64,000 nucleotides of DNA from Gibbula magus (lineage: Eukaryota; Mollusca; Gastropoda; Trochida; Trochidae): the NCBI GenBank assembly GCA_936450465.1, contig OW388301.1, positions 18,147,523 through 18,211,522 of the forward strand. The letters run 5' to 3'. Under the pieces are notes generated by a model. The model was not told the origin of the DNA and did no database searches. It worked only from the letters and a program-made list of their open reading frames with translations. Position 1 is the first letter of the stretch. Every line of letters begins with the position of its first letter. Position numbers and translations under genes: made by a program. Positions 11,801 to 24,720 of the stretch are shown here, piece after piece.

Positions 11801-12105
11801 TCAGATTAATAATAATAATAATAAAAACTTCAGCAATAACAATAGGGGCTTCTGTTTGCAGCCCTTAATAAAAGATCATTTGTATAGCGCTAGTATCCAT
11901 GAGAAGAGTCCATGCTCAAAGCGCTTAGAGGTAAAAAGTGAAAGTCAAAGAATAGTGAAAACAAAAATTGAAAAGGAGATTGGAACACAACATAATTGTG
12001 GCCGGATTATGGGTCATAGGCAAATCTGAATAGGTGTGTCTCGAGTCCTTGAACAGAGAGAAATCATGACAGTCTCTGAGGTACTGTGGTTGGTTGTTCC
12101 AATCA
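8816..12105. repeat. Block R, second copy
   Basis: It repeats 1-3207 in direct orientation, offset by about 8.8 kb, and contains about 107 bp missing from the first copy. It ends at CCAATCA (12105) in the middle of a LINE that continues to the right, so this copy keeps the ancestral right flank. A third, diverged copy of its left part is at 22558-23350. I see no convincing host gene inside it. Confidence 0.93.
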
Positions 12106-12745
12106 ATGGCGGCGGAGTAGGGAAAGGATCTCTTGCCGTAGGTGACAAGTGCGGACTTTAGGTACGTGCTGGAAGATACGGAATGATGAGGTCAGAAAGG
12201 TAAGGTGGAGCTGTTGAGGCGAGACATCTGTGAACAGTGCACAGAACTTTGAAGCTGATTCGCTGATTCACAGGGAGCCAGTGGAGATTGACCAGGGAGG
12301 GAGTAATGTGATTGTACTTGCTGGTTTTTGTCACAATTCTGGCAGCTGAGTTTTTTACTCTCTACAGACTTTCAAGCTGGGATTTTGTCGCTCCTGTCGG
12401 TACACTGTTACAGTAGTCGAGTCTCGACGTCACAATGGAACGGACAAGGATTTCGGTGGAATATTGTGTCAAGAACTTGCGAATGTTGTCGATGTTGTGT
12501 AAATGAGCATAACATGTTCAGCGTATGTTGTTGACATGTCGCTGCAGAGATAGATCAGAGTCAATAATCATGCCCAGGTCTCTGACATCTGTAGAAATGG
12601 AGATGATTGATTGGCAAAGCGGGAAGGAGTCTTTTTCCGACTTAGCACACTTTCGTGGTGGACCAACAACAATGCACTCACTCTTGTCGACGTTCAGCTT
12701 CAGATAGTTATCTGACATCCAAGTTTTGATATCTTCACAATATAG
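11806..12745 (-). pseudogene. 5'-truncated CR1/L2-like LINE, reverse transcriptase C-terminus
   Basis: Read on the minus strand from about 12745, it encodes the end of a LINE reverse transcriptase and the region after it: DIKTWMSDNYLKLNVDKSEC, then VRDLGMIIDSDLSLQRHVNN, then TEILVRSIVTSRLDYCNS, then a C-terminal GKRSFPYSAAIDWNNQPQ. A TGA at about 12518 and a TAG plus frame change near 12360 break it. It ends in a TAATAATAA-type simple tail at 11806-11826, the usual 3' end of such elements. The catalytic YADD part is missing because of 5' truncation. Confidence 0.8.
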
Positions 12746-12763
12746 TGGAGAGTAACGGAACAT

Positions 12764-14574
12764 GGGTAACCGAGGATGCCTGGAAACGAAAGCATCATGG
12801 AATAAATGGAGGCGAAAACATTATGTCTCCGGCAAAGATTTGCTGGGGACATACTAACGAAATACGATATTGAATATTTATTCTTATTTCATCATGGTGA
12901 CATTGTGGACACAATTTTCAGCGGAAATGACAGCCTTGAAAAGGTCTTGGTAGGAGTTGTTGACCTCGTGTCTGTTGGTTTCTGGTCGGTAACCTCAGTG
13001 ACTTCTCCATCCTCCATCCTGTCATCCTGTGTTGATCAGGGAATTGACCTCTATCCTCTGGGCGTCTGCTCTCAATTTGTATGCTCGAATACCTGACAAC
13101 ATTATCAAGCAATGAAATGACAAAACATGACACTGGTCAAATATTACTCTGTCATGTTGATGTGACGTCACCAAAAGTGCTATTGCATCATGAGAGTTTA
13201 ATGGCAGGAGGTCAATCTATTAATGAAAATATATTTCATATCTTTATGTCCATTTCATAACTTCGTTGCTAAAAAGAACATTACATTCGTGCATAAGCCA
13301 TTATTGGTTGAGGCGCAAACGCCTCCAACCTGTATACACAGTTGAACTTTCACCCTTTATTACAGTTGGAATATTCAAAATAAACTTTCAACCAATCATG
13401 CTTTGCCTCTTCATATTTTGGAGAAACAAAATGACCAATGAACACAGCTGTTGCAAATTTTTAACTTCATGGGTTATCCTAGATAATCATCCCTTTTACC
13501 GCGAAAAGAGATTTTGTCTAAAGATCTCGAATTGAAACGATTATTGTGCTATTTTGAATCTGAACGTTAGTAATCATAATATTTTTCAATTCAAAGCCAT
13601 TTTACACCTGAATGATCAGAGATGTAACCATTTAAGTGCATAATTTCGCACTGCAGTTTCACACTAATCTTATGCTCGTGATGTGAGCATCTACTATTTG
13701 ATAAGACATATATACATATACATAATGTATACGATACCCACGGCAAAAAACACAGGCGGTCAATGAGACCAACAGCGTGCTTAAGGAAACAATAAAACAT
13801 GCTCGTGATTTAGGACGTCAGTTAGAGCGTCGCTTAACAAATGACGTCAAAGTTTACATCGCTTTAATCGTTCAGTTGCTAGTGAATGTGTTCTGCAAAG
13901 GGAGTCATTAATATTTTGAAAATATAGTTTATTCAAATAACATTACACCTCAATAGGTTTTATATAAAACCGAGTAAGTGTTTAAGGGCATCTCATGGTG
14001 TTCTTTATCGTAGAATAAAATATAGCAGGGAACATAAACAAATATTGGATATAACAATAGCTATGTCCAAAATGAAAGCACCAAGCATGGGGATACCGGG
14101 TCATTATCCTTGGATTAAAAATAGATCCATATGCCTTCCTTCCTCAGATAAACCGAAATATGATTCATACTGAATCAATATTTTAAATTAGAAAATTTTA
14201 AACAAATGGTTGACTGCTTGTTTTAGGGAAAATAGGCCTTCATATTATTATTGCTCAACTCTCAAAAAACGTTTTGATTAAATTCCTAATATAGGCCTAC
14301 TTCAAAATATGTTAAAATAAATCAGAGAACTTGAATATTCACTTTTATTTTCAAATGATAGATTATATATATATTAAAATTTCATTCATGAATAAATAAT
14401 GTAGGTAAATTGTCAATACAGTAAATACACACAACTTCAACGATCGAGGTACAATTCTTTCCACTTTTGCACTTGTAAATTTAACAACCAATTGTGTGAT
14501 TTGAAATCACAATGACCACAATGTAGTCTTCATTTTGCTATATGTACATATGACATACATGTACATATCCTTTT
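12764..14574. other. Intergenic sequence, nothing firmly identified
   Basis: This is AT-rich and lacks a convincing gene. A short minus-strand frame near 12920-13050 (around MEDGEVTEVTDQKPTDTRST) is gene-like in composition but has no usable splice context, so I do not call it. I recognised no repeat here. Confidence 0.4.
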
Positions 14575-14575
14575 T

Positions 14576-15497
14576 ATCCCACCGGTATGTAATACCGTGG
14601 GATATAGTCATCGCCCCGTCCGTCCGTCCGTCCGTCTGTCCGTCCGTAATCATTTCGTTTCCGGAGCAGAACTCGAAAACCGTTCATGATATATTTCTGA
14701 AACTTTCCATGTGTAATACCCACCAACTGAAGTGGTGCCTTTTGATATTTTCAGATTTCTGACAATTTTATTTTTTTTCGTTTCCATAGAAACTTGTTGA
14801 ATTTTGACTTTGTTCAGAGACAGGTTCGTTTCCGGAGCACAGCTCCAAAACCGTTCATCATATCTTCCTGAAACTTTGCATGTGTATTACCCACTAACTG
14901 AAGTGGTGCCTTTTGATATTTTCAGATTTCTGAAAATTATATTTTTTTTCGTTTCCATAGAAACTTGTTGAATTTGGACTTTGTTCAGAGACAGATTCGT
15001 TTCCGGAGCACAGCTCCAAAACCGTTCATCATATCTTCCTGAAACTTTGCATGTGTATTACCCACTAACTGAAGTGGTGCCTTTTGATATTTTCAGATTT
15101 CTGAAAATTATATATTTTTTCGTTTCCATAGAAACTTGTTGAATTTGGACTTTGTTCAGAGACAGATTCGTTTCCAGAGCACAGCTCCAAAACCGTTCAT
15201 CATATCTTCCTGAAACTTTGCATGTGTATTACCCACTAACTGAAGTGGTGCCTTTTCAGATTTTCAGATTTTTTCTGAACATTTTTTTGTTTCCTGGTTC
15301 CATAGAAACATGAGAGGGATGTTGGTTGTTGTTGATGTTGACTGCTTCTGGAGCAGAAGTCTGAAACCCTTAACATACCTGAAACTCTGAAGCATCTGCA
15401 ATACCCACTAACTGAAGTACGGTAGTAGATACACAAGATGTGTTTTAACAATTTTGTGGAACCGGTGGGATATGTCATCTTCTGATGACTCTTGTTA
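14576..15497 (+). mobile_element. Pearl-like (Helentron-type, non-autonomous) element
   Basis: The left end is hairpin-like (CCACCGGTATG...ATACCGTGGGA), followed by a (CCGT)n tract at 14615-14648. Four core repeats of 171 bp start at 14654, 14825, 14996 and 15167, each beginning TTCGTTTCCGGAGCA. The right end is CTCTTGTTATAG. This layout (terminal hairpin, ACGG/CCGT microsatellite, tandem core) matches the pearl elements known from bivalves. It encodes no protein. A second copy, reversed and split by a SINE, is at 50618-51478, and a left-end fragment is at 48097-48160. Confidence 0.75.
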
Positions 15498-17139
15498 TAG
15501 TATGTTTTAGTTTTAGCCTTAACAAGATGCTCCAACCTTTAAAAGGCTTTTCTTGTTACTATGACACTCGTGCCTAATTATCGGCATTTCCCTACTCACG
15601 CTCAGGAAATAAATATATATTTAATCAATTATGTAGTACGCATTATAGTTTATAGAGAAAAAGTGTTTCAACTGAATTGTATATATGTACCTTGAACACT
15701 TCGGTGTCCCATTCTTAGCCTTATTAGTTGCTCCGGTACTATTTTCTCTAGTAGCTGTGGTTTGTCTTGTGTCCACAGATTCCAGCTTTGCGGCAAAGGT
15801 CAGGTACACCTTCTGCAGAGTGTTATGTCCCATGGCCTGTCATTTCTCTCTCGAATGGTGTAGTGGATTCAGGTAAAATGCCTCACCATGACCGTTTGTT
15901 GGACATAGAGAAATATACATCTTTTACAGTGGAATGTGGCACCTTTCCTTGCATTGGTTTTTGCACGACCTAAGAGAACGTTTGCGGTGTTTAAGCCCCC
16001 TTGCAATGTCTTAGAGACGTCCCCTGTGTAATTTAGAAATGCAGGTCCTGACATAGGCTGGATTAAATTGATCTGGGATGTTTTGTACTTGAGGTTGCGA
16101 TGTTCGGATCCGCTTCTGAGAGAGATGTAGGATATTCAGGTAAATCAACGTGTGCATCAAAACCTTTGGATTGTGGTCAGCCAATTGTTTTTCTCCATTC
16201 ATTTATATTGGTTCAGTTTGCTTTGCATGTACGAGACCCAGACTTGTTAACCTTTTCATTTCTGTGTCCAACACCTGTCTTAAAGTGTCCGAAATTGGAT
16301 TTCTCAGTGTGTCCAAATTGCCCTTGTAAAGGAACGAATATCAGAGTTTATCGCCATTTTGTGGGAAAACAGTGACTAAGGTGGACTAAAGCTCACATAA
16401 TTTTTTCGATCTTCAAGATAAAACCAGGTTAACCAAAAGGACAGCTGCTCACCATTCATCTGTTGTTAATATCTTCAATTCATTGTTTCTATTGTTGTTT
16501 CGCCACGTTGCTCAATAAGAGAAGGTGACCACTTGTTACAGCGAAGTATTTTTTTTCAGCACTGCGCTCCGAGCAAAGCTTTCAACATCAGAAGAAGACA
16601 AAATATAGTTGAACCTCTTATGATTTTCTCTTTTATTAGATACATTTGGCCAATTTGCCTAACATTACTTGCTTTACTTACATGCTTATAATCGTCTTAT
16701 ATGAATCATAGGCACCTTAACATGGAATTCCCGATTCGACAGAAGCATACATTTCCTTTCAGAAAGGAAGCAACGCAATTCAATTGTGAATCTAAATTGT
16801 TTTTTTCCCACACAAATAAAACCAATTATTTGGAATTGTTTTAAAAAAAATGTTTTATGAGCATGATACCCGAACGCAGCCAGACAACTGTACATGTATC
16901 TGGATATACTTGTACTCCACGTGACCACAGTACAATCATGATTGGACGGAAGCATTTGATATATTCGCCTTCAAAAGCAAATTACACCGTTAATGTGGTG
17001 TTAAACAATAACTCACTAACTAACTCAAAAGGAAATTAGACATTATTATGCAATCTGGTGTTTAGGAAATTACTCATGAGTGTGTAAAAGGTATGTCAAC
17101 GTTAGATTTGTCATTAAAATCTAAGTATAGTTACGGTTT
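15498..17139. other. Intergenic sequence with a SINE-tail remnant
   Basis: Frames at 15621-15833 (minus) and 16100-16375 (plus, Cys-rich near KCPKLDFSVCPNCPC) have a somewhat coding-like composition but no recognisable domain or splice context. Near 16990-17035 is a degraded SINE-type tail (GTGGTGTTAAACAATAACTC). I see nothing else. Confidence 0.35.
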
Positions 17140-19470
17140 GCATTTATCAATTCATCAGGATAACAGTGTGATGTTTACAACAAGCAAGAATAAACGCCCT
17201 CGATTCCTGCAGAAAGATTTAAAAAAAAATTCATTTGAAATCTGTTGTTAAATTGTGTAACATCAATATACTTGTCAACTACACTGGTTTCAGCGTTTGT
17301 ACTTTAATCTCTTTGGGTTAGTAATATTACTTTGAAGATCCTTGTTTCTATTTGTATTTATTTGACAAAAACTTGCCTGAGATTCTGAAAGCGGAAACAC
17401 TTTAATAAGACTAATTAAAACGTTGTCTGTTTATGTTTGATCAAACACTTGTAAAACTCTTTATGTGACGAGATGTAAAAGATGTAGTAGAATGTTTATT
17501 TTATCACTGAACTTCTTCTGCAAATTCACATAAAGATCAATGCAGGTCTCATTATTGTTAGACTGCGTTGATCATTTTTGTATGTTTCAAGACATATTGG
17601 ACGATCTAGGATAACCTTAGTAGCAAGATCTGTCAGGCTGGGTGATGTTCAGGTATTTTGAAAAAGTCAAATGTGCATTCAGGTCTCATCAATTTCACGC
17701 TTCTTTGATAAGGTTTGTATTTTCAATAAGCAAATAAGCTTTACAAATAGATAGTTTTATAGAATTGTTTTCAGATCACAATTTGCATCTACACAAGACC
17801 CAAAAATATTCATTCATGCTATTTTAAGATTAATTTGTAGCAAGTAAAACTGAAGAAAAAAATCTAACATCAACCACCTATTTGCGTGTACTTAAAATAT
17901 TAAGCATGGAAACTTCGCACATTCTCGCCAAATGGACAATACGAGTCGTCTGTTTCATTAAAAAGTTCAATAGATTCTGGTGGCCGCTGATACAGAGACA
18001 ATTGATTTGGGTTTAAACGAATCTATGAGATCAAAGAGAATCTCACGGCTGATGCTGACCTGACAGCTAATGAGATACCTGTATTCCAATACGAGTGAAA
18101 GTTTATAAGGTTTATAAAGTAAAGGTTTCTCCATGAGAGAATCCGACAGCAAGAAGAATAAACATAACACAAAAAATAGATTTGATCATTAATGATAACA
18201 GAAAGGAAACAATTTGTAAATACGTGTGTTATTGTCTTTAAAACTTTTGGACATGATATCAAATCAATTATATGAACTAAGAATGTGTATCTCTCATAGA
18301 ATGCCTTTCAATAGGTATAGGTAGGTATATACAAATACATTAAATGATAATAATTTAATTTAACTTTTAACTTGGTTTTCTGAAGAGAGAAGGATGTTTT
18401 ACTATTGGTGACATTATTTTTCAAATACATTTCATCGACTTATTGCAGCGAAAAAACGTGCTACTGCCCCTTTAAACAAACTCATTTTAGATATTCAAAG
18501 GGGTGTTTCACTTCCATACTTTCTATAGGCCAGGCAAAGATAAGGGTCCCTTAAATGAATATAGCCAAAGGCGAACCTAAACATACAACTATATCCCAAC
18601 TTAGAGAAAATTAAAACAAAATTTCTCCTCTAACAGTTCCAGCTGATTACACATCTCTTCCGCTTGTTACATAAATCCCATCACAAACTCCTTCTAGTGG
18701 TTTTCAATAATGATTTCACAATTACAAGTTTCAAAATAGTTTGTTTCTTTTATTTAGAGCATTATTCCTCACTGATAAACAAGGACTCACTTTTCCTTAT
18801 GTTCATGAACTATAAAATATATTCTTCATTCAAGGTATTTGTGTCTCATATAACTAAAACTTTAACAATAAAGATTTGAATCAAGCTGGAGTTGCGTGGA
18901 AGGAGGGAGAGTGTTAAAACAATGGGGTGACTGGTGTGATTTTCTTTTGCAAAATACCTTGAAGTTGACAAATACTCATTGCTTTACTATGATTTATTAG
19001 TTAGCAGTGTAAAATATGTTTGTCCATTCATGTAGTTCAAATATCCTTGATTGATACTCTGCCACATTGACGAAACATCACGTCTTTTCTTTGATCTTGA
19101 AATAAATTCGCTTAAAAGTTCTTTTTGAAAGAGTTCTCTCTATGGAAAAAATCAATGTCATTTTGATAATGGAAAACCTGCAAAGACCTGTCAAACATTT
19201 AATGACATACCGTTAAATTGTTATTACCAATATTCAGTAAGACACAGATGGAAATTGATAGCCCTTACTTGTCACATGAAAGGTCTTACATGAATTTGAT
19301 TAAACCTTGCCAGACATGGTGTCTCCCATAGTATTGTCACTTTAAGTCTTCAAAACCCAATACTTTCATCGAATACAAGACCCCTTAACACAACGTCGCC
19401 TTCAAAATCCCTCGTTTCAAAGAGTGTTTTCAATCTAGCGTTTTAAGTTTAAAGTTGTTTTCGTCAGATT
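17140..19470. repeat. Older segmental duplication, left copy
   Basis: Several stretches align in order with sequence further right, at visibly lower identity than block R. About 17150-17720 matches 24140-24720, 18420-18930 matches 30280-30830, and 19140-19470 matches 31690-32050. Shared landmarks include TCACTGAAC followed by TTCTGCAA, GGGGTGACTGGT, and CTTGTCACATGAAAGG. The right copy is longer because of insertions. No gene is recognised in this copy. Confidence 0.75.
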
Positions 19471-22400
19471 TAGCATCTTAAATAATGTGATTGCTTTGTT
19501 GTCATTATATAATAATTAATGTTTATAGACGGTAGGATCTCATAGAATCATTTCATGCGTTTATCGATGTCAGATTTAAGCCCTAACGAAGTATTGGTTT
19601 TAAATACACTTATCATCAGAATTTGAAGATTTAAACACTAGTGCCAAATATTTTTTCACAAATTGTTCATGAAGTTTTTGGCATCAATATCAGTAAAACA
19701 TGTAATACCTTACCATTTAGAGATGCTGACATGTTTTATTTACTTGAATAACCTGGATTCATAAATCTATTTTAAACATCCTGTGTTTTCAATAATTTTG
19801 CAAAACCTTGTTAATATACTACTTCAGTAGATAACGACTTCGAATACGCATTTGATTAAATATTTGCGACGATGTAATAGTTTGACTGTCAAACGGTATC
19901 AATGTTTTAAAATCACTGTATTTCGGCAATAATGTGCACGGGGAAATGTTGCTGATGTATTAGCAGATACTGAATGTACATATTATGGAGATGACAGTTC
20001 ATTTGAGTGATTATATGTTCTTTGTCTCATAGATATTACTACATTTTTTTTATTTTAAATCGTTTTTCGTTGTAAAAGGTAAAAAGTAAATTTAAGAGTT
20101 GTAACCGTTGACATATTCATGAACTGTACGAACATTCGTATATGTTTCAAAGTCAAGAAATATTTTATGAATTTAAACACTCCTCAGATACAGTATCCCG
20201 TTTTAATCCCAAAGCTCTTAAGTTTGAAAGTCGATCTTAAAACCTGCTAGATTTAGAGTTACAACCAATGGGTAATGTAATACTCCAACAGCGTCACTTC
20301 AATAATCCTTTACTGATGGCGGAATCTGTTGTACACAGCGGAAATGTGTGCTTTCAAGTTTCTTCCAAGTATGTTTTAACGGCAATTCATCAACAATGGA
20401 CAGAGGCAAAACGAAACAATCGACAGCGGAGCCATCAACTACAATTCTGGCGGCAATCAACTACAAGTCTGTAGGCAATCAAAGCCAAAATGGCTGAACA
20501 ATGACTCCCAAAAATAAGGAGGCGTCTATTTGATGAATGCAATAATCCTTTCATAGAAATTTCTGTTTGTTGCATTGCTTCAAAATTCCCCTGAAATGTT
20601 TCAAAACAAGGCAAAATCTCACAGTTCACAAACCCACACCAGGAGTTGTAACTACACAACAGAGGTAACATCTGCACTATATCCGAAGTATCCAAGTCAT
20701 ATAATTTCAAGTTATGGTCTTGGAACAAAACAAACTCGGAACATTATTATTTTCAAAACATTTTGGCATGTAAGAATTGTAAGGCTAAAGGCTTCACAAA
20801 TATCACGTAACTTTCATCCATAGCAAGACCATAATTTACTTCACATGTCATTATTTCTAATTGTCATTAAATAATAATTGCTGCGGCACTTACCCTTATC
20901 ATTATCAGGACAATAAATTATTAAATCAAGTTGACTTTCCATATACTAACAAGAACTTAAAGCAGGGTTGTACTTCCATGTCTACTGCTACACCCTGGAT
21001 TCATTAAAGTCGAGTACAAGTTATCATATTCAGGGACTATTATTTATTACAAAAGGGACATAATCTATCAACAAACACACACTCCATCTTCCCTTTTCAA
21101 CCATAAGCGTATGTGAGCCGGGACGGTACAGTTAGAAGGTACAGTTTTGTATTTTTCACATCAATATTAGTTAAATATTTTCTATGCAAAGCGTTTCTGA
21201 TATGAAGATACAATCTAGTTGACAATTTATGATTTCACATTCGGGAATAAATATCTTTTAAAAAAACATCACTTAGTAACATGAGTGACCCAAATATATC
21301 CAAAACCAAAAATCCCAGGATTCTCATCTGAAGCATTCAATAATGCATTGTATAGCAATACTATATATATATATCGATGAACTTTTTCAAAATTTTAAAC
21401 CAATATTTAATAACCGTGACAAGCAGAATAACTTTTAAGTGAAATGTACCCAATTCGCCATATCAGAATGCTGATGGTGTTGACATTTTCACATATAGCA
21501 TATTTTAATAAGTTGCCCTTTCCATAGCTTTAGCTCACATAAAGCCCCAAACTTCACAGCCATATGGGAGAATAGGAGAAACGGTTGATGAATACTGAAT
21601 ATTTGAAGAGATATACACACACCTTTAATGACTTGATGAAAATATCCAAAGCATCACTTATGGTATTAATTATATCATCTTTCAAACGAGCCTTTATCAA
21701 AGCCATTGGCATTTATAAGTAAGTGAGAGAAAAAAAAAATCAGTTAAATTTTAGGCGCCATGGTCCTTGGCTGTGAAACCTTGTAAAGAGAGCGTTATTA
21801 TATATATAGTGTAACATGTGTACCTCGACCAATGGGAAATCGATACATTGTGTATGGATAACTTGTACGTTGCGTATCATCGTACGCAGCATAGTCTTGA
21901 GCATGCCCAAAACTATCATAGAAATAGTCTCTGCGTATGCAGACGTACAAGAAACGGCCTAAAACTTATAAGATGCCAACGAGGGGTATATATTGCGTAC
22001 GGCTGCGTATGAAAGAAATATCCAAACGCAATCTAATGACCTCTGTTTAGTCATTAAGTATACGGCATATCAGCTGAAACAAAAAATGTAATTTTATCAT
22101 TAAATTCTCAAATGATGTACATGCACTTTCAATGCACATGTAATACATTTTGTATTACTGTCACTTGGCATTTTCCTTCCTAGTTACATATCATTCCAGT
22201 GGTATTACAGTAGGTCATGGCAACAACATGAGATAATAGGAAACAATGCCCTAAGGACCTATCAACTCAAATTCTGCCGTCAATCCTAAACGAAACTGCC
22301 ATAACAGTGATTTTAAAAAGCAAGAGTAATAAATCATCTGATCTATCATGGGAAATTTATTTCACGAGCAGAAACATCCTTAAATAAAAACGGTGCTTTT

Positions 22401-22557
22401 TGTGTTTGCTTCATAATTCCACGTTGTAAATAAATCCCTCGAGTAATTTTCAAAGAATGGAATCGTGATTGGTATGTGCTGAAGATGGAAGTGCCAAGAT
22501 AATTGAACAAGTGTTTCACATATCTAAGGCTAAGGCTTTTCATTTGTTTCATAACAT
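19471..22557. other. Intergenic, no gene recognised
   Basis: AT-rich sequence. Moderate open frames occur at 20268-20474, 20435-20728 and 20575-20823, but they overlap each other on both strands and show no known domain, so I treat them as chance. A cluster of TGCGTA/TACGCA motifs lies near 21860-22015. Nothing else stands out. Confidence 0.4.
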
Positions 22558-23350
22558 GTGGTTACTGCTGTCAAATTTTCAGAAAATACAATACTTTATC
22601 ATGTCATTAAATCCATCTTGAAGTTCAAATTCAAATTGAGGTTTCGCAACAAACTGTGGCAAGCAATTACGAATCAATTGCAAAACCCTCAGTTAGACAA
22701 AAATATATTTAAGAACCCAGCGATTACTAGGATTCCAGAAAGTGTGAAGTTGATTATTTTAGGACTTCATTTTACTGATATCGAAAGACGATAATGGAAA
22801 AAGTAGATTACATTGGAAAGTCTTTGGGAAAGCCTAGGTGATTCGTTCTTTCTTTGCAATCAATATTCAATGAACAATGTAAGGCCTACACATACTTTGT
22901 GTTTATTGATGCGGGATAGCCCTCTAACCAAGACTATTTTGTTATGTAGGGTATTCTAGATGAATTATCACTTCATCAACTTGGGAAAGCTAATCTTCAT
23001 CATAATTGTTTCATAGATTTCAACTTTCAAACAATTTGACCTGCGAAATAATTGACAGGAACATCCTGCAAAATCGGGTTACAAGTTTTGCTCTTAAAAC
23101 AGCGAGTTACTTAAAACAATTTCTGTAGAAAACCATTGTATGTTTTTAGGATGTCAGCATATGTCATGTAAGAAATAAGTAATGAAAGAGGAAAGGCTTT
23201 CAAAGATTCAGTATTTTTTAAAGCAAGTATGTTTTACAATCTAGTGATTGATATGTGACTTGTGCTAATGGAAACATGGGTTGCAAAAGCTCTGAAAGCA
23301 AATATTGTACATACAAATATTCTTCACTCATCTATTTTATGTACATGTAA
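22558..23350. repeat. Block R, third and diverged copy
   Basis: It matches about 370-1080 of block R in order: the CCATCTTGAAGTTCAAATT landmark, the stretch TTAGGACTTCATTTTACTGA, the GACAGGAACATC segment, and ATTGATATGTGAC. Many substitutions and small indels separate it from the two young copies. It sits to the left of the right-hand copy of the older duplication, as the second R copy does for the left-hand one. Confidence 0.75.
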
Positions 23351-24139
23351 TGAACCGTTTTATAAATCACCGAATATCTGTTGAAGTTTCGTGTACCAAC
23401 TAGGAAAAGGGGTGACAGCAGAGGGGAGCTCTCTATTGCACATAACTGGCGGTAAAGGAGTCGCAAGGAATGTGTTTAATGTGTGGTGGTATTCAGTCCA
23501 TGTAAAGCGCATCTGAGGTTTGACAGGTATGAGAAATCTTAGAAAGCTTGAAAAAACTGACATCAATGATGTATCGTGACTATTCTTCCAGAAAAGTTAA
23601 AGGGGCGTAACCATGTTGGTGATGTCACATATATGTCAAATGTTATTATGTGTGTTATTTAATTAAGAATTATCAACTTTAACCTAAAATAACCAGTTGG
23701 AAGGTCAATTAGTTCAATATAACGAACAAACAACGATTCAAATTCGTGGTCATGATCGAAAACAAGCTCCGGCATTTATACCAGTTTAACTTGCACCTTT
23801 CAAACCGTTTATAAGCAAGTGAACAAACACATTATGAAATCTATTTCTTAAATATCATTGATTCAAAATGCTGTAACAAACCAACATTGCGTGTTTGTCT
23901 AAGTTACATCCTTCTACAGAATTTACAAAGCTTTACAATGTCAAATAAACTGATGAAACATTACCATGAGAATAAAATAATTATGATAATCATTTGCATT
24001 CTTAGTAAATATATGTTCCTTCAATGGGATAGTAGACAGTATAATTCTATCTTGAAGATTAATCACGAATGTGTCTAGTAAGTACGTAAGTGTTAATATT
24101 GTCAAATATACAAATCTGTATAAGTATGTTTTCAATTCA
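23351..24139. other. Intergenic, nothing identified
   Basis: Low-complexity AT-rich sequence between block R copy 3 and the next duplicated segment. I found no coding or repeat signal that I can support. Confidence 0.4.
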
Positions 24140-24720
24140 TTTCATCACAGTAACAGTATGACGTTTTATAACACATGAAAGCCCCTTAATGATTTATTTT
24201 GAAAATCCGTTGGAAATATTTGTTGATATTTTGTAACATCAATATCAAATACCAGCTTGATTGGTCTCACAGTTAGTGCTCTAAACATCTGTTGGTAAGT
24301 GATTGCTTTGAAGATCTCTCCTGCAATTTATTTTTCATTTGACAAAAGTGTATATGATACTGATAGAGGAACACTTCAATAAAAAAGTTGGTGCGACATT
24401 GTCTGTTTTTGTTTGATCAGACATTTGTAGAACTCTTTATGTGACATGTGAAAGATGAAGTAGAATGTTTCTTTATCACTGAACCTGTTCTGCAAGTTCA
24501 CATGAGGATCAGTTCAGGTCTCATTATTGTAAGATTGCTTTGATCAGTTTTGTATGTTTCAACACGTTTTAATAATCTATAGGCTAAACTAACTAACACA
24601 AGATCTGTCAGCCCGAGTGATATAGATGGTCTATTATCATTGACAGTTTTCTGTGAAACGTATAAAGCGCACTAAGCACTTATTATTGTTAGATATCTTT
24701 GATAAGGTCTGCATTTCATA
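24140..24720. repeat. Older segmental duplication, right copy, segment 1
   Basis: It aligns with 17150-17720: shared strings include CAGGTCTCATTATTGT, TTTATGTGAC and TTTTGTATGTTTCAA. The sequence then departs from the left copy, and the next matching block starts only at about 30280, so about 5.5 kb has been inserted here or lost from the left copy. Confidence 0.7.

Noticed and set aside
12918..13050. Minus-strand frame with MEDGEVTEVTD as a first exon
   Set aside because: It ends in stops without a donor and is only about 40 codons; coding-like composition alone is not enough.
14610..14650. CRISPR-like short repeats (CCGTCCGT tracts)
   Set aside because: These are simple microsatellites inside pearl-like eukaryotic elements; there are no spacers and the genome is animal.
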